Source: Alphaproteobacteria bacterium
GTDB taxonomy: Bacteria; Pseudomonadota; Alphaproteobacteria; Rhizobiales; Xanthobacteraceae
DNA length: 64,000 bases
Direction: 5' to 3'
Assembly: GCA_005884685.1 (NCBI GenBank)
Contig: VBAH01000035.1
Coordinates: 1 to 64,000, forward strand
Part shown: positions 49,238 to 58,118 of the stretch, piece after piece
Layout of the letters: every line of letters starts with the position of its first letter
Position numbering within the stretch: position 1 is the stretch's first letter
Notes under the pieces: model-generated
Told to the model about the DNA's origin: nothing
Seen by the model: only the letters and a program-made list of their open reading frames with translations
Database searches by the model: none
Position numbers and translations under genes: made by a program

Positions 49238-49254
49238 ATACCCCTACGGGGTAT
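49238..49254. promoter_or_regulatory. CsoR operator-like palindrome
   Basis: ATACCCC-TAC-GGGGTAT has perfect 7-bp arms and a 3-bp spacer in the gap between csoR and the ATPase gene. G/C-tract palindromes of this type are bound by CsoR and RcnR repressors, so both genes are likely repressed from here. Confidence 0.8.
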
Positions 49255-49268
49255 CGGGTTCAAGGCAC

Positions 49269-51590
49269 ATGGCACACTTGCACGAGCACGCGACGGCCGC
49301 GGAAGACCGGGTCACCGATCCGGTCTGCGGCATGACGGTCGACCCGCATGGCGCCGCGCATCGCCATCAGCATCACGGCAGGACCTACTATTTCTGCTCG
49401 GCCGGATGCCGCACCAAATTCGCCGCCGATCCGGCAAGATATCTCGCCAACGATGCGCGCGCCGCCGACCCCGTGCCGGAAGGCACGGTCTACACCTGTC
49501 CGATGCATCCCGAAGTCAGACAGGTCGGGCCGGGCGCCTGTCCGATCTGCGGCATGGCGCTCGAGCCCGAGATCGCGAGCGCCGATACAGGTCCGAACCC
49601 CGAGCTCGCCGACATCAGCCGGCGCTTCTGGATCGCGACGGCGCTGAGCCTGCCCGTGGTCGTTCTGGAGATGGGCGGGCACATCGCCGGAACGCACTCC
49701 TGGGTCGATCAGGCCGTCTCGAATTGGGTTCAATTTGCCCTGGCGAGCCCGGTGGTGCTGTGGGCCGGCTGGCCGTTCTTCGTGCGCGGCTGGCAGTCGG
49801 TCGTCACGCGCAATCTCAACATGTTCACGCTGATCGCGATGGGGACGGGCGTCGCTTACGCGTACAGCGTGGTCGCGACGCTCGCGCCCGGCGGGTTCCC
49901 GGAGGCGTTCCGCGGCCATAACGGCGCGGTCGCGACCTATTTCGAGGCAGCCGCCGTCATCACCGTGCTGGTGTTGCTCGGCCAGGTGCTGGAATTGCGC
50001 GCCCGCGAGCAGACCTCGGGCGCGATCCGCGCGCTGATCGATCTTGCGCCGAAGACCGCGCGGCGCGTGCGCGATGGCGCCGAAGAGGACATCGCGCTCG
50101 AGGCGGTCGCGGTCGGCGACATCTTGCGCGTGCGGCCGGGCGAAAAGGTGCCGGTCGACGGCACCGTGACCGAAGGACGCTCGTCGCTCGATGAGTCGCT
50201 CGTCACCGGCGAGTCGATGCCGGTGACCAAAGACGTGGGCGCCAACGTCATCGCCGGCACGCTCAACACCACCGGCAGCTTCCTGCTGCGCGCCGACAGG
50301 GTCGGGCGTGACACCATGCTCGCCCGGATCGTGCAGATGGTCGCCGCCGCGCAGCGCTCGCGCGCACCGATCCAGCGCCTCGCCGATCAGGTCGCGGCCT
50401 GGTTCGTGCCCGCGGTGATCGCGGCCGCTGTCGCCGCATTCGCCGCGTGGGCGCTGTTCGGGCCGGAGCCGCGCTTCGCCTACGGCATGGTCGCCGCCGT
50501 CACCGTGCTGATCATCGCCTGCCCGTGCGCGCTCGGGCTCGCGACGCCGATGTCGATCATGGTCGGCGTCGGGCGCGGTGCGCAGGAAGGCGTGCTGATC
50601 AGGAACGCCGAGGCGCTCGAGCGCATGGAGAAGGTCGACACGCTGGTGGTCGACAAGACTGGCACCTTGACCGAGGGCAAACCGAAGGTGACCGCGATTG
50701 CCGCAGCCGAAGGAATAAGCGAGGCAGAGGTGCTGCGCTTCGCCGCGAGCATCGAGCAGGCGAGCGAGCATCCGCTCGCCGCCGCGATCGTCGCCGCCGC
50801 CAGCGAGCGCGGCATCGCGTTCGCGCCGGTGGCGGGCTTCGATTCAGCCAGCGGCAAAGGCGCGATCGGCATGGTCGAGCGCCGCCGCGTTGCGCTCGGC
50901 AATGCAAGATTCCTGTCCGAGCTGAGTATTGCGACGGCATCGCTGGACGCGCAGGCGGACCACGCGCGCCGCGACGGCGCGACCGCGATCTACCTCGCGA
51001 TCGACGGCAAGGCCGTGGGCGTCATTGCGGTCGCCGATCCCATCAAAGAGACGACGCACGCCGCGCTGCAGGCGCTCGCCGCAGACGGCGTTCGCGTCGT
51101 GATGCTGACCGGCGACAACGGCACCACTGCGCAAGCCGTCGCGCGCAAGCTCGGCATTACGGAGATCGAGGCGGACGTGCTGCCGGAGCAGAAGAGCGCG
51201 GTCATTGACAGGCTGCGCCGCGAAGGCCGCGTGGTCGCCATGGCGGGCGATGGCGTCAACGACGCCCCTGCGCTTGCCGCCGCCGACGTCGGCATCGCGA
51301 TGGGCACCGGCACCGATGTGGCGATCGAGAGTGCCGGCATCACGCTGCTGCGCGGCGACCTCACCGGCATCGTGCGCGCGCGCCGGCTGAGCCAGGCCGT
51401 GATGCGCAACATCCGGCAAAATCTGTTCTTCGCGTTCGTCTACAACGCCGCCGGCGTGCCGATCGCGGCCGGCGTGCTCTATCCGATGTTCGGCATCCTG
51501 CTCTCGCCGATCGTCGGCGCCGCCGCGATGGCGCTGAGTTCGGTGAGCGTGGTGGGAAATGCGCTGCGGTTGCGCCGCGTCAAGTCGTAG
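49269..51590 (+). CDS. Copper-translocating P1B-type ATPase with YHS and heavy-metal-binding domains
   Basis: This 773-residue pump exports Cu(I) from the cytoplasm. The domain order begins with a YHS (TRASH-like) domain (15-59, [10 protein letters not shown] and [12 protein letters not shown]) and a heavy-metal-binding motif (75-100, YTCPMHPEV and [10 protein letters not shown]). Eight membrane helices follow, with the ion-site CPC (Cys418-Pro-Cys420), the phosphorylation site DKTGT (Asp462), the ATP-binding HP in SEHPLAAAI and [10 protein letters not shown]. It lacks classical HMA/CXXC domains, with YHS in their place. The ATG at 49269 is used. It is divergent from csoR. Confidence 0.95.
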   Translation: MAHLHEHATAAEDRVTDPVCGMTVDPHGAAHRHQHHGRTYYFCSAGCRTKFAADPARYLANDARAADPVPEGTVYTCPMHPEVRQVGPGACPICGMALEPEIASADTGPNPELADISRRFWIATALSLPVVVLEMGGHIAGTHSWVDQAVSNWVQFALASPVVLWAGWPFFVRGWQSVVTRNLNMFTLIAMGTGVAYAYSVVATLAPGGFPEAFRGHNGAVATYFEAAAVITVLVLLGQVLELRAREQTSGAIRALIDLAPKTARRVRDGAEEDIALEAVAVGDILRVRPGEKVPVDGTVTEGRSSLDESLVTGESMPVTKDVGANVIAGTLNTTGSFLLRADRVGRDTMLARIVQMVAAAQRSRAPIQRLADQVAAWFVPAVIAAAVAAFAAWALFGPEPRFAYGMVAAVTVLIIACPCALGLATPMSIMVGVGRGAQEGVLIRNAEALERMEKVDTLVVDKTGTLTEGKPKVTAIAAAEGISEAEVLRFAASIEQASEHPLAAAIVAAASERGIAFAPVAGFDSASGKGAIGMVERRRVALGNARFLSELSIATASLDAQADHARRDGATAIYLAIDGKAVGVIAVADPIKETTHAALQALAADGVRVVMLTGDNGTTAQAVARKLGITEIEADVLPEQKSAVIDRLRREGRVVAMAGDGVNDAPALAAADVGIAMGTGTDVAIESAGITLLRGDLTGIVRARRLSQAVMRNIRQNLFFAFVYNAAGVPIAAGVLYPMFGILLSPIVGAAAMALSSVSVVGNALRLRRVKS

Positions 51591-51617
51591 TTATTCGCTT
51601 GCAGCCTCCAACAATGA

Positions 51618-51635
51618 CCATTATAGTCATAATGG
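51618..51635 (+). promoter_or_regulatory. Operator-like palindrome of Phd/VapC module 2
   Basis: CCATTAT-AGTC-ATAATGG has perfect 7-bp arms and a 4-bp spacer, 18 bp before the antitoxin start. It is the expected autorepression site. Confidence 0.65.
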
Positions 51636-51653
51636 ACATTCACGAGGCACGCC

Positions 51654-51908
51654 ATGTCGGAACAAAACTGGACGGTTGCGGAGGCGAAGGCCAAATTCAG
51701 CGAAGTCATCGAAAGTGCGAATGCGCGCGGCCCCCAGACAATCACCAAAAATGGCAAGTTGGCGGCCGTCGTGGTTTCTCCCGAGGAATGGCGGCAAAAG
51801 ACTGAGCGGGTCGGGACACTCGCCGACTTCTTTGCCGCTTCGCCGCTGCGGAATTCGGGACTGAAGATCCGGCGCGCAAGGAGAGCGCCGCGTCCGATCA
51901 AGCTGTGA
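51654..51908 (+). CDS. Phd/YefM family antitoxin, module 2
   Basis: This 84-residue protein has a Phd-type N-terminus (WTVAEAKAKFSEVIESANAR, QTITKNGKLAAVVVSPEEWR) and a toxin-binding tail (GTLADFFAASPLRNSGLKIR, with a basic end). Its stop overlaps the GTG of the VapC gene by 4 bases. It is only about 40% alike module 1, so the two modules are probably of separate origin. Confidence 0.9.
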   Translation: MSEQNWTVAEAKAKFSEVIESANARGPQTITKNGKLAAVVVSPEEWRQKTERVGTLADFFAASPLRNSGLKIRRARRAPRPIKL

Positions 51909-52330
51909 ATTACCTCCTCGACACAAATGTGGTCTCCGAGTGGGTGAAGCCGCGCCCAAATGGCAATGTCATTGCCTGGCTGGCCGAAGCGAATGAAGAG
52001 GAAATCTTCATCAGCGTTTGCACGATCGCCGAATTGCGCTTTGGAATTGCTTCAATGGCGCGGGGCAAGCGACGCGATCAGCTTGATGGCTGGCTGCGCG
52101 GCGATTTGCCGGCGCGCTTCGATGGACGCATCATCGGTATCGATATTCCGATTGCGGATACATGGGGGCAGATCCAGGCGCGTGCGAGACAGAAAGGCCG
52201 GACGCTCGGTCCAATGGACGGGCTGATTGCGGCTACCGCGGCGGTTCACGGAATGACTGTGGTCACACGGAATACCCCGCATTTCGAAGCTGTCGGCGTG
52301 CCTCTCCTCGATCCTTGGACAGGCCGCTAG
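51905..52330 (+). CDS. VapC family toxin (PIN domain), module 2
   Basis: This 141-residue PIN-domain ribonuclease has Asp6 (YLLDTNVVSE), Glu43 (TIAELRFGIA), Asp105 (LGPMDGLIAATA) and the late RNTPHFEAVG in place of the usual Asp. Start GTG overlaps the antitoxin stop (GTGA). It is translationally coupled to its antitoxin. Confidence 0.9.
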   Translation: MNYLLDTNVVSEWVKPRPNGNVIAWLAEANEEEIFISVCTIAELRFGIASMARGKRRDQLDGWLRGDLPARFDGRIIGIDIPIADTWGQIQARARQKGRTLGPMDGLIAATAAVHGMTVVTRNTPHFEAVGVPLLDPWTGR

Positions 52331-52527
52331 GTCCGCTGCGGCGGGTCCTGGTAAGGCGGCGGCTGGGGGTCGCGCACCGGCGATTCGCCGGGTCCCGGGG
52401 CGGGCGGCACAACGGGATCGCGATACGGTGCCGCCGGCGGGTCGCGCATGGGCGAAGGCACAGGATCCCGTAGCGGCTCCTCGGCCGGAGGGATTTTCGG
52501 CGTCGGCTCGTTCGGGTTCGACGCCAT
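52327..52527 (-). CDS. Short Pro/Asp/Arg-rich repeat protein
   Basis: This 66-residue protein is built of a degenerate repeat of the type RDPxxxPxxxP (PLRDPVPSPMRDPPAAPYRD, ESPVRDPQPPPYQDPPQ). It is almost surely disordered. Its stop overlaps the VapC stop region and its start lies just after the small membrane protein gene on the same strand. Function is unknown. Confidence 0.45.
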   Translation of the reverse strand: MASNPNEPTPKIPPAEEPLRDPVPSPMRDPPAAPYRDPVVPPAPGPGESPVRDPQPPPYQDPPQRT

Positions 52528-52529
52528 GA

Positions 52530-52697
52530 TCAGAACACCGCGATATACTTGAGCAGCGACAGCACGCCGATAATGATCACGATGATGCGCACGATCTGTT
52601 TGGCGCGGCCATCGATCGGCAGCAGGTTGATCAGGTAAAGGATCAGGATAACGACGAGAAACGTGACGAGGACGCTGATCAGGAGTGATGCGGTCAT
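52530..52697 (-). CDS. Small Thivi_2564-like membrane protein
   Basis: This 55-residue protein has two membrane helices, LLISVLVTFLVVILILYLIN and IVRIIVIIIGVLSLLKYIAV, linked by LLPIDGRAKQ. The layout matches the short Thivi_2564 family. The ATG at 52697 abuts the divergent start of the binding-protein gene. Longer frames upstream are antisense to that gene. Confidence 0.65.
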   Translation of the reverse strand: MTASLLISVLVTFLVVILILYLINLLPIDGRAKQIVRIIVIIIGVLSLLKYIAVF

Positions 52698-53544
52698 GGC
52701 CGTGCCCTCAATGCTGCCGAACCACAACCGGATCCGCACAGGAAAGTTCCCACCGCGGAACCTGGCCACTTTGACGCTGCTCGCGTGTTTGCTCGCATCC
52801 CCGGCCCAAGCCAATGATGCGGCATCCATTCTCGCGCCGACCGGCACCCTGCGCGCGACCTACATCGCGACCAATCCGGTGCAGGCCTTTGTCGATCCGG
52901 TCAGCAAGGACGTGCGCGGACCGGCGGCCGCGCTGGCGCGCGAGCTTGCCCGGCTGGCGGGCGTGCCGGTGACGATCACCGGCGCGAAGGGCGTCGAGGG
53001 GGTGATCGAGAGCGTGAAGAACGGCGCGGCCGATATCGGCTTCGTGGCGTTCGATCCGGTGCGCGCCGCCCAGGTCGATTTCTCCCAGAACTATGCGCTG
53101 GCGCAGAACAGCTACATCGTGCCGGGCAACTCGCCGATCAAATCCGTCGCCGATGCCGACCGGCCGGGCGTGCGCATCGGTGTGGGGCTACGCGATGCCG
53201 GCGATCATTTCCTGACCCGCACGCTCGAGCATGCGGAATTGAAACGCAACGAAGGCGGCATCGGCGAGGCAGCCGTGAAGCTGTTGCTTGCCGGAGAGCT
53301 CGATGCCTATGCCGGCAACCGCATGCGGCTGCACGCGGTCGCGCAGAAGACGCCGGGATTGCGGCTCGTGCCGGACAATTTCTATGGCGTCGAGCAGGCG
53401 GTGATCGTGGCGAAAGGCAATGCAGCGCATCTCGCGATCGTCAACGCGGCGATCGACGACGCGCGCGCGTCAGGCCTGATCGCGGATGCGATCGCACACG
53501 CCGGACTCGTCGGCGTCGACGTTGCGCCGGCCAACAAACGCTGA
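52696..53544 (+). CDS. Family 3 extracellular solute-binding protein
   Basis: This 282-residue protein has a late signal peptide (about 20-40, NLATLTLLACLLASPAQAND) and an SBP_bac_3 core: GTLRATYIATNPVQAFVDPV, ARELARLAGVPVTITGAKGV, GAADIGFVAFDPVRAAQVDF and RPGVRIGVGLRDAGDHFLTR. Such proteins bind amino acids or related compounds for ABC importers. No permease genes are adjacent, so it is an orphan. The ATG at 52696 overlaps the divergent gene's start by 2 bp. ATGs at 52663 and 52711 are alternatives. Confidence 0.85.
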   Translation: MAVPSMLPNHNRIRTGKFPPRNLATLTLLACLLASPAQANDAASILAPTGTLRATYIATNPVQAFVDPVSKDVRGPAAALARELARLAGVPVTITGAKGVEGVIESVKNGAADIGFVAFDPVRAAQVDFSQNYALAQNSYIVPGNSPIKSVADADRPGVRIGVGLRDAGDHFLTRTLEHAELKRNEGGIGEAAVKLLLAGELDAYAGNRMRLHAVAQKTPGLRLVPDNFYGVEQAVIVAKGNAAHLAIVNAAIDDARASGLIADAIAHAGLVGVDVAPANKR

Positions 53545-53566
53545 CCACCCATCGAACAAACGCAAA

Positions 53567-53594
53567 GCGGGACCGCACCGAAGTGCGATCCCGC
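53567..53594 (+). terminator. Hairpin after the binding-protein gene
   Basis: GCGGGACCGCAC and GTGCGATCCCGC pair with one mismatch around a CGAA loop, followed by AATTTGCTT. It lies 22 bp past the stop at 53544. Confidence 0.6.
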
Positions 53595-53691
53595 AATTTG
53601 CTTCCGTCAACGCGCGGGGGCGACGATTGCGCGCCAGCGGATGCACGAACATTTCGCCACGGACGGCTGCGCCGGCCAAGTTAACAATGCG

Positions 53692-53717
53692 TAATGCGCA
53701 TTAACATTACGTAATGT
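53692..53717. repeat. Two back-to-back perfect palindromes
   Basis: TAATGCGCATTA (53692-53703) is directly followed by ACATTACGTAATGT (53704-53717). Both are perfect and both use the word TAATG/CATTA. They lie in the gap between two convergent genes, where no promoter is needed. Role unknown. Confidence 0.55.
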
Positions 53718-53766
53718 GATCCCGTGCAACTTTCGTCGCACGCACGGGCGCGAACCGCTGCATCCG

Positions 53767-56145
53767 TCACAGGAATCCTATCGAGATCCACGGCACCGCC
53801 GCAACGACGAGCAGGCCGATCAGCAGCGCAAGCAGGTACGGCCAGATCGGCCGCATGCCGTCGTCCGGATTGACGCGCCCGATCGCGCAGGCCGCGTAAT
53901 AGCCGACGCCGAACGGCGGCGCGAACAATCCGATTCCCATCGCGAGAATCACCACCATCGAATAGTGCACTTCGTGAATGCCGATCTGGCGCGCGATCGG
54001 GAACAGCAGCGGCCCGAACAGCACGATCGCCGGAATGCCTTCGAGCACCGAGCCGAGCACCACGAAGGCAATGATCGACACGACCATGAACGTGACCGCG
54101 CCGCCCGGCAGCCCGGTCATCGCCGCGGCGAGATCGCGCGAGAAGCCGGATTGGGTCAGCGCCCACGCCATCGCGGTCGCGGCGCCGATGATCAGCAGGA
54201 TCGCGCCGCACAGCGAGGCGGTGTCGATCAGCATCGGCATCAGGCGCGAGACCGGAAAGCCGCGCGTCATGATCAGGCACATGATGACCGTGTAGGCGAT
54301 GCCGATGGTCGAGACCTCGGTCGCGGTCGCGACGCCCTCCACCACCGCGGCGCGGATCAGGAACGGCAGCGCGAGGCCCGGCAGCGCCACCAGGAACGTG
54401 CGCCCGACATCGCCCCACGAAGCGCGCGTCACACCTGACAGGTCGTCGTCGCGATAGCGCCACCACACGATGACGCAGAGCGCGAGCGCGAGCACCAGCG
54501 CCGGCAACAGCCCGCCGTTGAACAGCGCCGCGATCGACACGCCGGTGACCGAGCCGATGGTGATCAGCACCAGGCTCGGCGGGATCGTCTCCGACATCGC
54601 GCCGGAGGACGACAGCAGCGCGACCAGCTCGCCGGGCTTCGCGCCGCGCCGCTTCATCTCGGGAAACAGCACCGGCGCGACCGCCGCCATGTCGGCCGCC
54701 TTGGAGCCGGAAATGCCGGAGACCAGATACATCGCGCCGAGCAGCACATAGGACAGCCCGCCGCGCACGTGGCCGAGCAGGCTCGCGAGGAAATCCACCA
54801 TCGCGCGCGCCATCCCGGTCGCCTCGATCAGCAGGCCGAGGAACACGAACAGCGGCACCGAGAGCAGGATGATGTGGCTCATGCCCTCGTCCATGCGACT
54901 CACCACCACGGTCAGCGGCGTGCGCGTGGTGATGGCGAGGAACGCGAACGTCGCGATGGCGAACACGAAGGCGATCGGCGCGCCGGCGAGCACACCGGCG
55001 GCAACGAGCAGCACAAAGAATACCACGAGCTTGTAGTTGCCCATCGCCATGAACACCGGCTTGAGCATCCACAGGCCGGCGCCGATCAGGGCGATGAGAC
55101 ACAGCGCGAGCAGGATCTGGCCGAGCCCGCCGGATCGCGCGAGCCGCAGCAGCGCGAAGACCAGCATCAACGCGCAGCCCACGGGGAGTGCGGCGGCGCG
55201 CCAGATGTTGGGGATCTCCATCGCGGGCGTGACGATCGCGGCTTCGTCGAGCGCGTATTCGAAGGTCGGATAGAGCACCAGCGCGAGGAACGCGACCGCG
55301 ACCGCAACCGCGAAGGCTTCGAAGAACGTGCGCCAGTTCGGCGGGGCGCGCGCCACCAAAGTGGACATGCGCATGTGCTCGCCGCGGCGGAACGCGACCA
55401 CCGCCCCGAGCATCGCAAGCCAGAGGAACAGGATCGAGGCGAGCTCGTCCGACCAGGTGAACGGCCGGTGGAAGACGTAGCGCGAGATCACGCCGGCGAG
55501 CAGGATGGCGGCAACGAGCAGCACAAAGAATACCACGAGCTTGTAGTTGCCCATCGCCATGAACACCGGCTTGAGCATCCACAGGCCGGCGCCGATCAGG
55601 GCGATGAGACACAGCGCGAGCAGGATCTGGCCGAGCCCGCCGGATCGCGCGAGCCGCAGCAGCGCGAAGACCAGCATCAACGCGCAGCCCACGGGGAGTG
55701 CGGCGGCGCGCCAGATGTTGGGGATCTCCATCGCGGGCGTGACGATCGCGGCTTCGTCGAGCGCGTATTCGAAGGTCGGATAGAGCACCAGCGCGAGGAA
55801 CGCGACCGCGACCGCAACCGCGAAGGCTTCGAAGAACGTGCGCCAGTTCGGCGGGGCGCGCGCCACCAAAGTGGACATGCGCATGTGCTCGCCGCGGCGG
55901 AACGCGACCACCGCCCCGAGCATCGCAAGCCAGAGGAACAGGATCGAGGCGAGCTCGTCCGACCAGGTGAACGGCCGGTGGAAGACGTAGCGCGAGATCA
56001 CGCCGGCGAGCAGGATCAGCACTTCGAGCGCGGTGAGCAGCGCGACCGGCACTTCGACGGTGCGGCCAAGCCAGCGCTCGGCCCGCGCGGCGCCTGAAGC
56101 GAATGGGGAGGCCGGCGCGGCCTCCCCTGTCTGCGCGATCTCCAT
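53767..56145 (-). CDS. Fused TRAP transporter permease (DctQ-DctM) with internal duplication
   Basis: This 792-residue membrane protein joins the small DctQ-type subunit (from about residue 40, ISRYVFHRPFTWSDELASIL) to the large DctM-type subunit (GISGSKAADMAAVAPVLFPE, SSSGAMSETIPPSLVLITIG, LGSVLEGIPAIVLFGPLLFP). It imports C4-dicarboxylate-like acids with Na+ or H+, delivered by the DctP protein encoded just upstream. A 170-residue block holding the DctQ core and the linker helices occurs twice in a row, so the protein is larger than normal fused permeases (about 620). The stop at 53767 is followed by the palindrome pair. Confidence 0.88.
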   Translation of the reverse strand: MEIAQTGEAAPASPFASGAARAERWLGRTVEVPVALLTALEVLILLAGVISRYVFHRPFTWSDELASILFLWLAMLGAVVAFRRGEHMRMSTLVARAPPNWRTFFEAFAVAVAVAFLALVLYPTFEYALDEAAIVTPAMEIPNIWRAAALPVGCALMLVFALLRLARSGGLGQILLALCLIALIGAGLWMLKPVFMAMGNYKLVVFFVLLVAAILLAGVISRYVFHRPFTWSDELASILFLWLAMLGAVVAFRRGEHMRMSTLVARAPPNWRTFFEAFAVAVAVAFLALVLYPTFEYALDEAAIVTPAMEIPNIWRAAALPVGCALMLVFALLRLARSGGLGQILLALCLIALIGAGLWMLKPVFMAMGNYKLVVFFVLLVAAGVLAGAPIAFVFAIATFAFLAITTRTPLTVVVSRMDEGMSHIILLSVPLFVFLGLLIEATGMARAMVDFLASLLGHVRGGLSYVLLGAMYLVSGISGSKAADMAAVAPVLFPEMKRRGAKPGELVALLSSSGAMSETIPPSLVLITIGSVTGVSIAALFNGGLLPALVLALALCVIVWWRYRDDDLSGVTRASWGDVGRTFLVALPGLALPFLIRAAVVEGVATATEVSTIGIAYTVIMCLIMTRGFPVSRLMPMLIDTASLCGAILLIIGAATAMAWALTQSGFSRDLAAAMTGLPGGAVTFMVVSIIAFVVLGSVLEGIPAIVLFGPLLFPIARQIGIHEVHYSMVVILAMGIGLFAPPFGVGYYAACAIGRVNPDDGMRPIWPYLLALLIGLLVVAAVPWISIGFL
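54997..56016. repeat. Perfect 510-bp tandem duplication
   Basis: 54997-55506 and 55507-56016 are identical as far as read and abut exactly. The unit is 170 codons, so the reading frame is kept across the junction. It lies within the DctQM gene. Identity implies a very recent event or a collapsed/expanded assembly. Confidence 0.9.
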
Positions 56146-56154
56146 CTGCGGGAG

Positions 56155-57171
56155 TTAAGCGATCGGGCCGGTGAATTTCTCCAGTGCGGCCCAGGCCTCG
56201 TCGCCGTATTTGCCCTTCCACTCCTTGTAGAAGCCGGCCGCCTGCAGCTTTTCCCGGAACGGCTTCGGATCGACCTTGATGAACTCCATGCCCTTCGCCG
56301 TCAGGTCGGCCTTGAAGGTCTCGTTCTGCTTGCAGATGTCGGTGCGCTGGTCGAGCGCGGACTTGTTGAGGTTCTTCGCGATCACCTCGCGCACGTCGGC
56401 CGGCAGTCCGTTCCACGCTTTGCCGTTGGCGAGGAACCAGAAGCCGTCCCACATGTGGTTGGTCTCGGACAGGTACTTCTGCACCTCGAACAGTTTTGCG
56501 AAAAAGATGATCGAGAGCGGGTTCTCCTGGCCCTCGGCGACTTTGGTCTGCAGCGCCGAGTAGACTTCCGAGAAGTTGATCGACATCGGGGCTGCATCGA
56601 ACGCCTTGAACATCGAGGTCCATAACGGGCTCGGGGGCACGCGGATCTTGAAGCCCTTGAGATCATCCGGCCCCTTGATCGGCCGCGTCGAGGACGTCAT
56701 CTGGCGGTAGCCGTTGTCCCACTGCCGCTCGAAGGCATGCAGGCCGGCCTTGGCGATCTGCGCGCGGATGTAGGCGCCGAGCGCGCCGTCCATCGCAGGC
56801 CACACCTTGTCGTAACTCTCCCACACGAAGCCGATGCCGTTGATCGAGGCGACCGGCACGAGCGTCGACAGGATCAGGCCGGACAGCGTGAAGAACTCGA
56901 TCGCGCCGGAGCGCAACTGGCTCAGCATGTCGGTGTCGGAGCCGAGCTGGTTGTTCGGGAAGATCTGGATTTCCACCCGGCCGTTGGTTTCCTGCTTGAT
57001 CCGCTCCATCGCCTCGACCGCGCGCACGTTGAGCGGATGCGCGGTCGGCGAGTTGTTGGCGTATTTGAGCTGGAATTCCGCCGCACCCTTGGCGACCCAC
57101 GGCATCGCGATCGTCGCACCGGCGGCGGTGCCGGCGAGCAGCACGGAACGGCGGGTTGTCCTGAGCGTCAT
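56155..57171 (-). CDS. TRAP transporter solute-binding protein DctP family
   Basis: This 338-residue periplasmic receptor has a twin-arginine-like signal (TTRRSVLLAGTAAGATIAMP). The DctP core follows: YANNSPTAHPLNVRAVEAME, ETNGRVEIQIFPNNQLGSDT, SSTRPIKGPDDLKGFKIRVP and FSEVYSALQTKVAEGQENPL with the substrate-contact Arg in KIRVP. The ATG at 57171 has GGAGG upstream. It lies 9 bp upstream of the DctQM gene in one operon and is divergent from the SDR gene. Confidence 0.93.
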   Translation of the reverse strand: MTLRTTRRSVLLAGTAAGATIAMPWVAKGAAEFQLKYANNSPTAHPLNVRAVEAMERIKQETNGRVEIQIFPNNQLGSDTDMLSQLRSGAIEFFTLSGLILSTLVPVASINGIGFVWESYDKVWPAMDGALGAYIRAQIAKAGLHAFERQWDNGYRQMTSSTRPIKGPDDLKGFKIRVPPSPLWTSMFKAFDAAPMSINFSEVYSALQTKVAEGQENPLSIIFFAKLFEVQKYLSETNHMWDGFWFLANGKAWNGLPADVREVIAKNLNKSALDQRTDICKQNETFKADLTAKGMEFIKVDPKPFREKLQAAGFYKEWKGKYGDEAWAALEKFTGPIA

Positions 57172-57284
57172 TGCATTCCTCCGATTGATTTTCGCTTTTA
57201 CACGCGGCCGTTGGGTCGCATCATGGGCAGGTGCCGCGCACACGACAAGTGGCGCTGCGTTAACAAATCGCGGGAGGACGGTCC

Positions 57285-58067
57285 ATGGCGAATTCGCAAC
57301 CGCAACGCGCCGCGATCGTAACCGGCGGCGCCTCCGGCATCGGGCTTGCGACGGTCGAGCGCCTGATCGCTGCGGGCTGGCGCGTGACCGCGCTCGACCG
57401 CGATGCGGCGGCGCTCGCGAAACTGCGCGCCGCACATGGCGACACGGTGCGTACCGGCGTGCTCGACGTCACCGATGAGGCAGCGGCCGACGCCGCCGTG
57501 AAAGAGAGCGCGCAAGCCTTCGGCCGCATCGACGGCCTGGTCAATTCCGCCGGCATCGGACTGGACAAGCCGGCGCTCGACACTTCGGTGGCCGAATTCC
57601 GCACAGTGCTCGACGTCAACGTGACCGGCACGTTCATCGTGGCGCGGGCCGCCGCGCGCATCATGCGGCAGCAAAAGCGGACTCTTCAGGACTCCTGCGC
57701 GATCGTCAACCTCGCCTCGATCGCGGGCATGCGCGGCTCGAAAGGCCGCGTGGCGTACGGCGCCTCGAAGGGCGCGGTGATCAATCTCACGCAGGTGATG
57801 GCGGTCGATCTCGCGCGCGACGGCATCCGGGTGAACGCGGTCGCGCCCGGCCCGGTCGACACGCCGCTGGTGCAGGCGGTGCACACCCCTGCGGTGCGGC
57901 GCGCCTATGCGCACCACACACCGATGCGGCGCTATGCGGCGCCGGACGAGGTGGCGGCTGCGATCCTGTTTCTGCTCGACAGCGCGCAGTCGAGCTACGT
58001 CACCGGCACGATTCTTCCGGTCGACGGCGGCTTCTCCGGCGCCGGCATGATGGAGATCGAGGTTTAG
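57285..58067 (+). CDS. SDR family NAD(P)-dependent oxidoreductase
   Basis: This 260-residue classical short-chain dehydrogenase has TGGASGIG (13-20) for the cofactor, NSAG, catalytic Ser145, Tyr158 and Lys162 (YGASK), and the end VDGGFSG. Asp at LDRD after the second strand points to NAD. It is divergent from the TRAP operon and probably oxidises an alcohol or hydroxy acid brought in by it, or a later intermediate. Confidence 0.9.
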   Translation: MANSQPQRAAIVTGGASGIGLATVERLIAAGWRVTALDRDAAALAKLRAAHGDTVRTGVLDVTDEAAADAAVKESAQAFGRIDGLVNSAGIGLDKPALDTSVAEFRTVLDVNVTGTFIVARAAARIMRQQKRTLQDSCAIVNLASIAGMRGSKGRVAYGASKGAVINLTQVMAVDLARDGIRVNAVAPGPVDTPLVQAVHTPAVRRAYAHHTPMRRYAAPDEVAAAILFLLDSAQSSYVTGTILPVDGGFSGAGMMEIEV

Positions 58068-58118
58068 CTCATGCAAGCCTGCTGATATCATCGCCAGGCG
58101 ACATCAGAGGGACACGCG

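Noticed and set aside
53681-56623. Open frame of 980 codons on the minus strand
   Set aside because: It is a shifted frame of the TRAP permease and DctP genes, with Arg/Ala/Pro skew. The duplicated 510-bp unit also duplicates this shadow frame.
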